Counted from the stretch's first letter, positions 10,359-23,023 are shown. The stretch is DNA of 64,000 bases from Diadema setosum (GCA_033980235.1 CM067067.1:29937451-30001450), one strand, 5' to 3'. A program made the numbers and translations. Notes: generated by a model from the sequence alone, not told the origin.

Positions 10359-12690
10359 GGTGATCCGATTATCCTCTCGGATCACCTTCTGTATCTGTAC
10401 TGATTCTTTATTCTTCTTTCTTTATTTCTCCTCAAAAGTTGTGCAGAGGTTAGCTCAGAAAGTCCTCAGCCTATTATACCATATATGTATCATGTCCCAA
10501 AGACGACAGATCTAATAAAATCACAGTGATCAGTCGACCGTGACGTCACTATGACGTCATTATATGAAAACACATTTTCATTCATATCTCATTAATGGAA
10601 TGGAATTTTTCAATGAAATTTACGTCACACAAGTCAAGCTCATTCTACTCATATTCTCAAAATTCATCTTTACCCTTAAAACGAGCGCGTACGCGTGCGT
10701 TGAAATATTTACATGCTCCAATCGAGCTCAAAATTTTTTATGCACATGTTTCAGACCACTTGGAGCATTTTATGAAAAATTGAAACAAATTGGACGGACA
10801 CGTACGCGTGCGCGCATATACGCACGCACAGCTCATATGCTATAGAAATTTCCCGTTTTTCACTTGCATCTGATGTCTGAAATGTCAGGGAATATTTCTA
10901 CCAAGTTTCAAGTCAATTCAACTCAATATGACGTCATAAGGCCCCGTCAACGTTGAAATTTCGCACGCGCTTCAATGACAATATACAGTGCAACTATGCC
11001 AAAAAACCGCCAATTTTAAATCCGATTTAACTCGTCAGGATGGATGTTGACCCCCCATTTTCTTTACGTATTCTGAAAGCTAATGAGTAGTAAATGTCAT
11101 TTCATGGGTTGGCGATGCTGGAAAAATGATTAAAAGATTTTTTTCTTAAATAAAAAAAGGAAATTTTCAAAATGACGTCATCAAATTTCAAGTTCACTCG
11201 AGCGTATCTCACTTATCCTTTGCCAGTTTTCACCCAGATTACAGTATGTTGTAGCTTATTAAATGTTCTTTCATTAATATACTAACAAAATTTTGATTGG
11301 ATGACGGCATCACCTTGTTAAAATGGATTGAAAGTAATCTTGTCAAATTTGACCAGTTTGCGTGTTATCTCTATAATGGGAGTGCATTTTTTCTGGAAAT
11401 GAAAATTGACATGACTATCTTTATCGAGCACTAGCTCACTTATGCTTCGGTGAATTTCTCCCAGATTTTAATATGTTGTAGCTGAGACTTTGGGCTATCG
11501 GAAATGTACCCTTCATTTTTTCATGTGACGTCGGGATCACGTCGAAAAACTTGGTTGAAATTAAAGCTTATCTTCGATGTATTGAGGTATTTCTTTCTTT
11601 CTGCAACTTTCTTTGCAATAACTCAAGAAAAACAGACCCTATCACCCCCATATTGTGCACATGTGTAGTTTATGTCACGAACATTATTTCATAAAATAAC
11701 AACTACTTCATCGGACACCATCTTGGGTATGTAAATTAGGGTCAAAGGTCATCAATGTTTCATCCTGTATCTTGATGAATACATGTCCTATCTTTCCCAT
11801 ATTTTGCACACGCAAAGACCATGTTACAAGAATCATTTCACAAATTAACCACTTTTTGCTCAGATGCCATCTTGTCTGTGCAAAGTGGGGTCAAAGGTCA
11901 GATGTACTTCTTTCTGTATCTTCGTTATGACATGTTATCTCTATGGGAGGGAATTTTTCTAGATGTGAAAATTGACATGATTGTCTTTATCGAGCACTAG
12001 CTCACTTACTCTTCGGTGAATTTTTCCCAGATTTTAATATGTTGTAGCTGAGGCTTTGTGCCATCGTTGTTGTGTCCTCCAATTTTTCATATTACGTCGG
12101 CATCACGTCGAAAAACTAGGTTGAAATTAAAGCTTATCTTCGATGTATTGAGGTATTTCTTCTTTTTGCAACTTTCTTTGCAATAACTCAAGAAAAACAG
12201 CCCCATCACCCCCGTATTTTGCACATGTTTAGTTCATGTCACATACATTATTTCATAAAATAACAACTTCTTGATCGGACACTATCTTGGGTATGTAGAT
12301 TAGGGTCAAAGGTCATAAATGTTTCATCCTGTATCTTGGTGAATACATGTCCTATCTTTCCCATATTTTGCACACGCAAAGACCATGTTACAAGAATCAT
12401 TTCACAAAATAACCACTCTTTGCTCAGATGCCATCTTGGGTGTGCAAAGTGGGGTCAAAGGTCAAAAATCAAATACTTCATTCTGTATCTTCGTTAGTGT
12501 ATACGGAATTCGGTACCAAAGATGGCAGGTCTGACTCTCTTTTCTAAATGAGAATCCAAACATCACACGGCCAAGTTCCCTAAACGCAGATGAAACATTT
12601 ATGGTCCTGCCTATTGGGATCAGGACTCAAATCACTGATTTCCAAATAGATCGGATCACCTAATTTGTCAGTGTTGACAAATTCCAAATC
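10359..12690 (+). mobile_element. Helentron/HINE-like element, family iv (GGTGATCCGA)
   Basis: The left end is a perfect 10-bp hairpin, GGTGATCCGA (10359-10368) and TCGGATCACC (10377-10386), with an 8-nt loop. TCGGATCACC recurs at 12651-12660. It is followed at once by a second perfect hairpin with 9-bp arms AATTTGTCA/TGACAAATT (12662-12683). Between them lie two tandem copies of a roughly 570-bp unit (11365-11934 and 11935-12499). Each unit itself contains two diverged half-units of about 145 bp ending in GGGTCAAAGGTCA. Four TGACGTCA palindromes occur in the left part (10541, 10552, 10929, about 11174). There is no ORF, so this is a non-autonomous element. The same plan occurs in three unrelated families in this window. 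Confidence 0.65.
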
Positions 12691-12699
12691 ACCTGCTGA

Positions 12700-13470
12700 C
12701 CTTTACTGATCTGCTCCGTTTTCTCCTGAATCCTTCCTATGTCCTTCGAATCCATTGTACCACCAACCTAGGCTCTAAACCAGCTGTTTGTGTATGGATG
12801 GGATTTCCTCACCACACAACAGAAAGTGGCAGTCACTCAACGTGCCTTGTTTGAGGACAAGGCTTTTAAGTTCTAGACTTCTTCATCTTGAATTTCATTC
12901 TACTCCAGTTCAATAGGTCCTTGAGCCTAGCCAAAATCTCACTTGTGGCTTTGAGTTTGGACAAAGAAGTCCTGTATGAGGTTGTTAATGAAGGCACAAA
13001 TCAGAGGCAGCTCCTCTTCACTGAGAAAGTGACACCATGCCCTGAAGTCTCTGTTGACCAAACAATCACATCCATTGCAAGCACAAATAATTCTTGAGAA
13101 ACTGCACAAACCCATGGGTGTGCCAACCTCCAAGCTCTGCCAACCCGTTGTACACTGCTGGGGGAGAACGGCATCTTGAAGTCTTGATGGTACTTTATCG
13201 CAAGCCTTTTCACCTTGGACAGAATCCACAAGAAGTAATAAACTTGATGCATGTGGAACTTGGCTAAATACATATTTGTCAAGTCAAGCCAGACAACAGC
13301 AAGATTCCGTTGCAGTTTCTCTGACTCTTGAATGGTTTGCCATATCGTACCGGCATGTAAGAAACCTGGAATAAGCAATTCCTAGCAACAAAGTAGGAGA
13401 TCCTTTTTGCTATAATGTCAAACATGATTTTATCCTCGACATTGAGCAGAGAAATACAGTTAAAGGCCGG
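12700..13470 (-). pseudogene. Reverse transcriptase remnant of a retroelement
   Basis: Read on the minus strand, pieces of a reverse transcriptase domain follow in order. First is a FNCISLLNVEDKI-like block (about 13423-13458). Next is a palm block reading AVVWLDLTNMY (13268-13300), then the catalytic box at 12981-12995, then a WSRMKFKMKKSR-like block and an LVLKQGTLSD-like block downstream. Several frame changes and in-frame stops separate these. The catalytic box reads AFINN where active enzymes have two aspartates, so it could not polymerise even if the frames were restored. The order and wording resemble a group of invertebrate non-LTR-like RT proteins, but I cannot name the clade. The left limit is set by the end of the Helentron-like element. 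The right limit is close to the MITE at 13600. Confidence 0.65.
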
Positions 13471-13599
13471 AACTGGCCTATGAAAGTGTGTGAAATTCTA
13501 ACATTAGAGAAACCATATTTTGTGGTACAAAGCATATTATATCATGGACAAAACATTGGACCATTCTGAAATCTGATTGTTTCAGTCCTGAAACATTTA

Positions 13600-14180
13600 G
13601 ACCCCGTTTACAGTGTGGGGCTGGGCCGAGCCGCGGCTGAGCCGCGGCCGAGCCCAGCCTCAATTGCGAGGCCGGGCCCCGCAATTTTGTCCGTTTACAC
13701 CGAGGGGCTCGGCTGCGCTTGTGATTCAAACCTTTCAATATTTTGTCGTAGTGGGGCCCTGCTTGTAAACTAATGCAATTTGGTATTGTCTGGTTTTCAG
13801 ACCCTTTGCCAAATGAATTCCGTGGCGACGAAGTCGCCGTTTGGGCAAAGGCCTTTGCCGAAGGAAAGAATACTTTGCAGGACAAAACCACCGTAAACTA
13901 TACTACTTTTCAACGTTGAGGGGGTTAATATCCTGAATAGCGAAAGATACAGGCAGAGGGTTTGGTAGCCAGACTAAAATTGGCCGCGCAATTGGCCGCG
14001 CATTTGGCCCAGTTTGCGTTTACACCAAGAAAAGGCCGGGCTCAGAGACCACCTCCAGAGCGAGGCCAAATGCGAGGTCAATTTTGGCCTTGCATTTGGC
14101 CTTTTGCGCGTTTACACTGAAGCGGGGCTGGGCACAGCCGCGGCCGAGCCGCGGCCTCGCCTCGCACTGTAAACGGGATC
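13600..14180. mobile_element. GACCCCGTTTACAGTG MITE, copy 1 (Harbinger-like), 581 bp
   Basis: The ends are GACCCCGTTTACAGTG and CACTGTAAACGGGATC. The subterminal regions are GC-rich and made of GGCCGAGCC-type words. The middle shares long blocks (CAAACCTTTCAATATTTTGT, GGTTTTCAGACCCTTTGCCA) with copy 2 at 37399-37976. No clear target duplication remains. There is no coding capacity; open frames here come from the GC-rich ends. Confidence 0.75.
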
Positions 14181-15119
14181 CCAGACAAGGAATGGTTGTG
14201 TAACAGTGAAGACCCCAAACAACCCCCCCCCCCAAAAAAAAAACGACAACGTAAGAATGCACTGTACCCATCAGGTGCGTGACATACATTTTTGTGCATA
14301 ACAAGCTCCAGTTCACGTTCACAGAGAAACAAGGCCATCTTGAGATTCTTATACAGAACTATTAGATACAGATCAACTTCAGCTTGAGTTGATTTTTATG
14401 GGTAGGGTTTTAACTGTAAAACTTCTATGAGTTCAGGATTATGTCAGTGGAAACATTGAAAATGTGTGTGCTGTGCCAACAACATTTTCCCTCACTCTTT
14501 AAACATTGTCCCTTCAGTGTCTTACTCTACATTCTTTTGAAGAACTTTGATCTAAATGGCATTGAGAAGGTAAGCAAAAGATTGGGTCTCATTTCATAAA
14601 AGATGTTAGGACAGCAACTTGCTGGAATAGCTAGTTCTCATAGTAACAGCCAATAAGAAACTGAATTCTTGATGTTGCCATGACACTTGCCATTCAAGCA
14701 AAAGTTGCTTTCATTGCAACTTTTATGAAAAGGGGCCATTAATCACATTTCAACACTTTTTTTTAAAACTTTGTTTAGTCAATAGGGGTGTGTATAGTAT
14801 GAAAAAAAAAATGACTAGCTGCTTGGTCCTCCAGCTATCAGACTACTGATATTGCATTAACAGGGCTAAGAAAAAATAGGGTTGAAAACAAATACATGGT
14901 ACTTAATGTCTTTTTAAAGATCTAAGACTCAGTGACAGGATTTACCATACTTGACAGTGATGTTGTGATTAACTTTTTAATAAACAATTTGTTAACATGG
15001 TGATATTTATTTATAGTTGTGTTTACTATTGCAGGGTACATGTACATTGTAATTCTTAAAATATTATATGCATGTCAGTGAATGCATTTGAATGCAGGTG
15101 ATAAGCACAATCAGGTTAT

Positions 15120-15894
15120 GGGCAATTCTGCAGTTAGGTGGACATGACATGGATAAAAGAAATGTGCCTCTTTATCTTACCCTTTGATCTAGGTATCAAC
15201 TAATGCCATGGATGTTCACCAATCATTAGGGTCTTTCAATTTCAGTAGATTTTATTTTTCGTATTCATTGATTTTGTGAGATCTAAAACCATCATTTAAA
15301 ATGTACATGTGGGACTGGGGATGCTGAAATTCACTTAAATGCAAATTACAGTGGGTTCCTTTGAAATTTTTTCCTCAAAGTTTTGCTAAAGGGTAAAAGA
15401 TGAATACATTTAAATACTCCATAAGTCATGTGACATTTTGTCAATTACAAAAGGGTGAAATGACCTGCGGAATTACTCCGGACAAATGTAACGTTACTAA
15501 CCGTAACGTTACTAACCATGCTTTTGGGGGTCTAGCTAAAAAATTATCTGTCGAACTGCTAAAAAAATTTGCATGGACATTTGTCATGATGCAATTATTG
15601 AAATTAATGCAACACTTTGTTTGAATTAACTTGAATTTTTGCACACTTTTTGTTACAAGACATTGATTTTTTTGTCATGTCCTTTTTTCGTAACGTTACT
15701 AACCAGCCCTTTAAGTTGCTACAGCAATTCTAATATTTCTTGGATTGTGTTCATTCTTTTCTGTATCATAAACCTGGGAAGGATGAACATGTTTTTGACA
15801 TAATTTTGACTTGAAATGAATAAATGGTAATTTAGTGGTAAAAACAAATATCTAAATTTGTTCAAATGTAACGTTACTAACCGCGGAATTGCCC
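15120..15894. mobile_element. Non-autonomous element bounded by GGGCAATTCYGCRGTTAG, 775 bp
   Basis: The left end GGGCAATTCTGCAGTTAG and the reverse complement of the right end, GGGCAATTCCGCGGTTAG, form inverted termini. TTAT flanks both sides (15116-15119 and 15895-15898), consistent with a short target duplication. The motif TAACGTTACTAACC appears four times (15489, 15504, 15691, 15869). Superfamily unknown. Confidence 0.6.
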
Positions 15895-18149
15895 TTATGC
15901 AATCATGGTTTTCTCACGATAAACTGTTGTAACTTCTAAAAGAATGCACCAACTGACTTCAAAATTCACATGCAGCACGCTTAGAAATTAATAATCACAT
16001 GTGGTAAAACAATAGCTAATTTCTTCTCATTTACTGTTAATTATGAAGATTAATTACCAAAAGGTCCCCAAAACCCATGTAATGCATAAAAAAGCGTTTT
16101 ACAACTTATGTAAAATCAAGATTTGAGGTCCGAATTTTAAGTCTACCCCTATGTGTTTGGTATGAAATTAATGGACTTTTCCTGGCATTGCTTGCATGCA
16201 ATAAAAAACACTGAACAGTGGTCCTTTCTGCTGGAGAAAGTTATGTGGTCTGAAGTCCCATCATGGTAGGAGTGTAATGCTGGCGTATTTCTGTGACATT
16301 GTGACCTTTTAACCCATGCTGTACAGCTATACATGGAGAAACAGCTTATTTTCAGCTTTTCCTACATGTACTGAAGATACACTACAATATGGTGTGCTGT
16401 TTGCCAATAAATGTTCAGCCAGTTTTGAGTTTTGAGCCAGTTTCAAATGCTGAGGAAAATAAGTGCAGCCATTTTATAGTATTTTCAGTGAGGTACTAAT
16501 TTGACAACTTAAAAGAATTTTTCCCCTTATTCAATATCCTTGCTTTTTTAGCCATGAATTGTTGCAATGTAGTAATCTATTGTGTGAAAATTTTAGCAAA
16601 TTAGAGCAATATGAACTTATTTAAAAAAAAAAATATTTTTACAAAATGCTGAGGAAAAGTAGGCTGATCCATGCCCATCTTCTACTGTATAAAGGTCATA
16701 TGATAAGTGTTCAGTGTTCTTATTTCAATGCTTTTTCAGTTTTATTTAAAGATATCATAAGCAAAAACATAATGTTTTTGCTTAATATGTCATTGTTTGA
16801 GTGTCAGCTTGGATATCAACTCAAGTCAACATAAATCTCATATTCATTCCTCTATCTGTGTTTACAAATGTGAGAATGGCTCCAAACACTATGTGCACAC
16901 ATAAATATTCAAGGTCAAACTGTAAAGATAATTTTTTGATGAAAAGTACAAAGTGTATCTTGCAATATACCAGCCCTGATTTCATAAAACTTTGTAATAA
17001 TGGCCAGCATATGACTGTTACCTATTCCCGAAAATTTCACCTCTTCACTCTTTGGCAAAAGTGAAATATAATATCATTATAAAATATATAAAAGTGGTTT
17101 TATATGTATTCAAAGTAATGCCTACGAAATTGATCATCCATTTTGAGTCGTGAAAATATGACATATCAATTCATATTTTCTGATTTATCATGGTTATGTG
17201 CTAGTGGTGAATGAAAGGGGTATTTATCAGGAATATCTAATTTTATAGTAAGCCATTTCAGATGCCAAAAACATTTCCCCTTTTTTTAAATGAATATTTC
17301 CAATATATTAGTCATTTTAATGTAATTTGACACCCCTAATTAAACTGCTAATTTATGCACATTTTACAGCAAAATTTTGACTCTTTCTTTACATGAAATG
17401 AAAATTTGTACACTCGGCTGCAACAAACAGCAAAAAACACATTTTCACCAAGTTTTCTCATTTTTCCCCTGTTACGCATTTACATACCCTGATCGTGCTA
17501 TTGACCTGCATCATTCAGCTTGGTCAGCAAATTCCCACAATTTCTGAAATTGAGCCACTGCTATGTAAATAGTGTATTACAACAAGTGGCTCTCTTTTGG
17601 CTGCATTTATCATCTTTCCCGTGTTTGAAACACACTTCAATACCCACTGTCAAATTATGTGTTTGCAAAGGCCTTTTGGATCACGTTTCTCGAGTTGCGT
17701 TTATCATACCCTCTATTGTGAGGCGAGAGGGAGGCTTTGTCACTGAGCAGCTACACTGCGCAGTTTGCCCTGAGGAGCGGAGATCATTTAGTTGGCAGTA
17801 GTTGGCGTGGAATGGTCTGAGCTGTAAACGCATTAAAAAACAACTTTGCATGTAATAACATCTCCACAGAAACATGTTTCTGGCTCAAACACATTTGGAT
17901 AACACTTTTTTCGGCATTTCAGAAAGGCATAAACCCCATAATCAGTTTATCATCTTGAGCAAATTTTGCTGAAAGTTGTAAGGAAACCTTAACTCTACAC
18001 CAGAAGTGAGCTGATGAACATACCCTTTGTGTGATCAGACACAGTAGAATCTAGGCTGTATAAAGTGTATGGATGGCCGGACTAATGATTTACACACAGC
18101 GCAGCACTACTAAATGAGTAAGCTGTATTTAAGAAGGTACAAAAATGCA

Positions 18150-19270
18150 ATACCTGAAGTCTAAATTTTGGCCCAAATTTGACACAAGTTTCATCTTCTC
18201 TGTGAAAACACATGGTCAGATTTTCACAAAATTTGGCAGGTATTATTGCTAGAGTGATAGAACACATATTTGTACGAATGTGCACAATGTTCCACTTGGG
18301 GGCCCCCAGGGGCGCCATCACCCATGGGGGGGGGGGGGGGTTCAGAAACAAACCCCCAAATTAAGGAATCTTACAAATCTCTCGAACCTGAAGTGATGAG
18401 CTAAGTTAGTGTAAGGAGTAAGTAGATTGGGAACTGTAGTTTCAGGCTAGTCCATGGCAGGTCAAAGGATGCGGATGTGCCGGGGGGGGGGGGGGGGGGG
18501 ACCAATTGGGGCCCAATCGTCACATTTTCATCTTCTTTGTGAAAATGCCTAGTCAAGATATTAACCAAACTTGACAGGTATTATTGCAAATGTGATTATC
18601 TGGGCACCATGCCCCATTTGGGGGCTCCCAGTGACACCATGCCAGGTGCTGGGTAGGGAAGGTAAGGTCCCCAAATTAAGGAATATCTTAAGAAGTTATC
18701 TTCTCTGTAGCTGAAGTGATGATCTATTTAAAGCTTGCTCTATGTATGAGTAAGTAGATTAATAACTGTAGTTTCAAGTGTGTTCTCAACAGATCCCAAT
18801 GGGAAGGGGGAACCAAATTGGGACATTATTTTCACATTATACCATATTTTTGAAAATATGGTCAAATTTGTCACTAAACTTGGCATTATCGCTAGGGTTA
18901 CAGAATTTATACAAAGGGTACCATGCCCCCCCCCCCTCCCCCAGACACACCAGGGGACCCAAGAAACCCCAAATCACCAAATTGTGGTAGATCCAAGTGT
19001 TGTCCCATAAGGAGCAGGACCAAATCAGGAGCTAGCTCTTACCCTTTGATCTTCTTTTTGAAATTTATGCATGGTCTGACTTCGTACATTATACTTGGTA
19101 GGTTTTTTGTCAGTATGATAGAATGTACAAGGGACTCCATGCCCTTGTGGAGGCTCTCAAAGCTGCCCCCCCCTCCAGTTTGCTATATTCAGAGGTAATA
19201 GTCTGCAAGAATGCATGAAAAGTGAACTTGCGATATTCAGATGAGTGCAAGACTCACAGGTGTGTTGGTT
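18150..19270 (+). mobile_element. Degenerate family i Helentron-like copy
   Basis: Three diverged units repeat the pattern TTTCATCTTCTnnGTGAAAA, TTTGGCAGGTATTATTGC, CACCATGCC, GGGGGCnCCCAG, TTAAGGAATCTT and ACTGTAGTTTCA. This is the same order as in the intact copies at 31185 and 37082. The right end keeps AACTTGCGATATTCAGATGA and a CTCACAG tail. The left hairpin is absent, so the copy is left-truncated and old. Long G tracts (18326-18341, 18482-18500) lie inside. Confidence 0.65.
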
Positions 19271-19769
19271 TTTTATGTTTCCAACAAAATTCCATGCCTC
19301 GGGCAATAAAACTGCAGGAGAGAGCTACGGTGTAATGACATTGTAATTTGTATAAAACAGACACTCTCTGAAAACCTTCTTCGGGTAGGTCTCCATAGTA
19401 ACCTACCATTCATGAGGGAAGGTGGTGCACGTGGTTGCAATCCATGCATTTGATTCGCAAGTGATGTATCATTCTGCTTAGAGTACTGCGCATGTGTGTT
19501 GAGTATATCAAAAAATGTTACGGTGAGAGCATTAAAACAAAAGGGTTGTCGGGGTAATGTCAAGGTAATGTCGAGTGAATACCCTGGTTGGCTAGGGTAA
19601 AAATTGGCAAAGTTACTGCAACAACGTTCAAGCAACATACGAAACCGTTTGAATGGGCAGGTTTAAGATTGCTTGGACATTGTCACAGTAACTCTAGTTT
19701 GAAAGACTCTGTTCAAGGGGGGTTTTAGTGTATCTGTATCAGATTGAGATTATCAAGGGAGAGTTTTGG

Positions 19770-19945
19770 GGAATGGGGTCAAAGGTCGAAGATCAAGTGA
19801 AATTGCTAAAATATAATGTTTTTTTCCACATCTCTAAAATAGCTCAAGATACAAAGTGTATCATCATGAAACCCTGATATGTACTGCACAAGTGTGGGAG
19901 ATTGAATTACTATTTGTACAAATGGTCACTGACTCCCTGGACCAC
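19770..19945 (+). repeat. Fragment related to family ii internal unit
   Basis: GGGGTCAAAGGTCGAAGATCAAGTGAAA..., CACATCTCTAAAATAGCTCA and GTATCATCATGAAAC match in order the internal unit of the element at 39953-41007. No element ends are seen. Confidence 0.5.
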
Positions 19946-20759
19946 CCCATGGCCCCAAAGCCCTAAAATAAGATAATCCTCAAAATATTTTTCTTCTTTA
20001 GCTATCTTACCTGATGGCTTACATGAGCTGCCCTGCATCCATGATCATGCATTGTCCATAAGCTTTGTATGTTTCAAAAGCAGGTGATTGATTTTAACCA
20101 AGCTTAGCAGGAATCATGGGGGAGGGGGATCATAGTTTAGTGATTGGGGGGGGGGGGGGGGCTGGGCCAGGCAGGTCCGATATAGAGGGTATTCCTTAAG
20201 GGGCCTGCAGCAATCCCTGAATCTCAAGATCTTTGGAATAATTTGCCTCCATGTGCCATTAAAAGGCAAAGAACAATGCTCCAGTGAACACTAGAACTGA
20301 AAATTTGTTGGATATTTGTTTTCTTTTGTGGTGGTGATGGTAGCCAATCTGATTTACACTGTATGCATTTTATACTCTTGATTGGAACAGTACTATTGTT
20401 GTAGTCATCAGAGGGCCTGTTTAGTTCACGTGTAGATGTAGTTGTTTGCATGTCTGTATGATGATACTTTCTATTTACAGAATATGAGCAGAATGCTGCA
20501 AACCCTACAAGTGTACCTTAGATGTGTTATGTTGACATCACACTCAGCTAGCCACTGCTCCCAACATGGGAAATGACAAACTGCAGCCAAATTGATGTCA
20601 TAAGATACATGATAATAATAAATTCTGATGGTGTTTAGTACAGTGTATTTAGAGTGTATACCAAACACTATTTGAGTTTTTAGATGGCCAAATTATCATG
20701 GCTTTACTAATGACAGTAAATCATGTTTCATTAAATTCAGTTATGAGCCGTTGAGATGT

Positions 20760-21150
20760 TTAAAGGGACTGTACAGTACTGGTTGAGGTGGGGATTCATG
20801 TTTTGAACATTCCTAAGTGAGATAATGAAAAGCATCATATGTAATATGAAAAAGCATGTAATTTTTAGAAGGATTCAACATTTATTTGATGAAAATTGGT
20901 TTTCAAATGGCTGAGATATCCAAAAAAGTGCTAATAATAAAAGGCGACAAGCCACAACTTTATTAGGATCTCTTTGTTTCACCTTGTTTTTGGACATATC
21001 AGCCATTTCAAAACCGATTTTCATCGAATAAACTTTTGATACCCCTTAGAACTGCATGCTCTTTGACATCTCATAGAGTGGTTTCTGAATATCTCGCAAA
21101 ACGTTAAAAGCTAAATCCTCACCTCGACCAGAATTGTACACACCCTTTAA
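20760..21150. mobile_element. T2/Kolobok-like palindromic MITE, copy A (391 bp)
   Basis: The ends are TTAAAGGGACTGTACAGTAC and, inverted, TTAAAGGGTGTGTACAATTC. TTAA lies at both edges (20760-20763, 21147-21150). The two halves are imperfect inverted repeats of each other for nearly their whole length, so the transcript would form a long hairpin. The copy at 59943-60336 is the same element in the opposite orientation, with only about twenty differences by eye. TTAA duplication with AGG termini matches the Xenopus T2 MITEs of the Kolobok superfamily. Confidence 0.85.
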
Positions 21151-22450
21151 ATCAATGTCTTCATGGACTGTCATGTCAGTTGACATACAGTGTATTGCTC
21201 TGAATGTGAATTCATGAACCACATACTTGATACACATTAGTGAGTCATCTTTCATACATGTATGTAAGATGAATATTGGAGATAAAGTTCTTTTGTTTGT
21301 CTTTTCTTTTATTAGCAAAATACATGAAGAACCAGTATTATGGATGAAGATGGTAAATAATGCCGTTAAAACATTTGTGGCGTGACTGAATAGTTAGATT
21401 GATTAATACACCATGAGATGAAGCTGAATAATTATGCAACTTTCCCTTTTCTTGTTTTCACTGGCTAGACTGTCACTCTCTCTGTGTTCCAGGCAGTATG
21501 TAAATGGCCTCAGACTGTTCTTAATGAACATTTTGTATTGTTGGTTTCAAACTATCTTTACATGTAGCTTTATCATATGGAATACAGTAGGAAAGGTTAT
21601 CTGTTCTGTGTATTAGGTGAGCTAGTGGGTTCACCCTTGTAGTTACCAGTGAATCATTGTTAATTGGTGTGAAATTAAGATCAATTAGCTGATTAGGAAG
21701 CCCACCTGATCAAATTATGCTTCTTGGCTATTAGGCCACAGGCACAAGTTTCTTATTTGAGTACCGGTATATTGTTCGTTCACCTAAATCAGTAGTGTGT
21801 TTTTGCCATATCTAAACTTGCCTGCATACATTTCAAGGAAATTACTGGTTTACTAACACATTCAAATTCTATGCAAGCCTTCTGACAGTGGCTCTTCTTG
21901 AGAAGCTGAAAGCTTGCCCGAGATTTGCCCGATGTAGCAACAACTAATGCGTGCAAATTGGACTCCAAGTATTGACAAGTTTTTTTTAGGTACAGGTTAA
22001 TAGCATATATAACGAGCAGGTTACAACATCAGAAGAGCAGAAGAGATATCTATGAAATCAAAACGATCTATTGAGAGGAATTATTTTGAATGCAAATTGT
22101 CAGATAAAGATAATAATTCACTGTATAGTATTTCGGTAGTCTGTATCAAGTGTCTTTCTTTCTTTTCTTTTCTTTTTTTTTTTAAATAAGAGAAAGCCCT
22201 CATTGGCAAAACTTTGTCACATTCATGTATGGACATGTAGGTTCATTATATCTCGCTTTGTACATTGTACATGTACTGTACATGAGCCATCACAATATTA
22301 AACTTCCAAAGGGCAGGATTCAATTGTTGCAAGACGACTGAAATCCTGTATCTCACGTTGTACTTCATTTAGGTTTGATTAATTGTCAGCAGTGTGATTT
22401 TTTAGTCAGTGTTGTCCTATTAAATTTTTTCTTTTCTTTTCCTCACACAG

Positions 22451-22741
22451 GTTTTAAAAATCTAACACTCCTAATTGAACCTGGTGGTAGTGCCGTGCCT
22501 GCCAACTCCTCGCTGCTGCTTGAATGTGAAGCAAGAAGTGATGATCCAATCAGATATAGGTGGAGGCATGCTGGCCATTGGCTGGACTCTGAACTCTATG
22601 TGACTGCATCCCCGTGGACGTACCTCAATGGGTCTCTGAGGATAGAGAGAGTGTGGTTGGACACAGTAGGCACGTACCAGTGCTGTGCAGGCACAGGAGA
22701 TGGCATACTCTGTAGCAGAAATGCAACCGTTTCTGTGGCCT
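22451..22741 (+). CDS. Exon 2 of IgDCC-family receptor: Ig domain 1
   Basis: This exon is preceded by a long pyrimidine tract and CACACAG, and followed by T|GTAAGT. It is phase 1 at both ends, 97 codons (residues about 23-120). It encodes one complete Ig domain. The B-strand cysteine is in LLLECEA, the core tryptophan in RYRWRH, then LNGSLRI, and the F-strand cysteine is in VGTYQCCAG. The LNGSLxI and SRxAxVxVA pattern is characteristic of the first Ig domain of DCC-type receptors. Two extra cysteines (YQCC and GILCSR) lie close together and could form an additional disulfide in the F-G region. Four N-glycosylation sequons are visible (NLT, NSS, NGS, NAT). Confidence 0.9.
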
Positions 22742-23023
22742 GTAAGTACTTCATAGAAAAGAAGCCAATTTGCTGGTTGTATTATACCTTTTCTTTTTCC
22801 AGTGGACTGATGACACAGCTCAAGTATTAAATCTCATTATAGGAAAATTACTGTGTGTATGTTGTAAGTCGTATACCGCCAATGTTTGAATGTGCGTGGG
22901 TGGCTATAAGTATTGATTACAGCTAATACATTCTATATGGATTCCTCAAAACTATGCATGTCTGCCTTGCCATATGTGCAAAATTATCAATTAAATTGCC
23001 ATAATTTTGTAAGAGACAGTATG

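Larger units (their letters stand above)
6714..22450 (+). other. Intron 1 (15.7 kb)
   Basis: A GT...AG intron, phase 1. It is filled with repeats: a TTAA-flanked MITE (8344-8883), a short hAT-like copy (about 9240-9403), a mariner-like MITE (9768-9940), a Helentron-like element (10359-12690), a reverse transcriptase remnant (12700-13470), a Harbinger-like MITE (13600-14180), a GGGCAATTC-bounded element (15120-15894), degenerate Helentron-like copies (18150-19270, 19770-19945) and a T2-type MITE (20760-21150). From 6714 to 8340, 15900 to 18100 and 21150 to 22450 I see only unique-looking AT-rich sequence. Confidence 0.7.

Noticed and set aside
10155..10403. A + strand frame of 82 codons without low-complexity runs
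   Set aside because: No family resemblance or splice context, and its end lies in the family iv hairpin. Treated as chance.
13478..13891. Minus-strand frame of 137 codons with Arg/Leu-rich repeats
   Set aside because: It lies largely within the GC-rich end of the GACCCCGTTTACAGTG MITE. The composition is explained by the inverted repeats.
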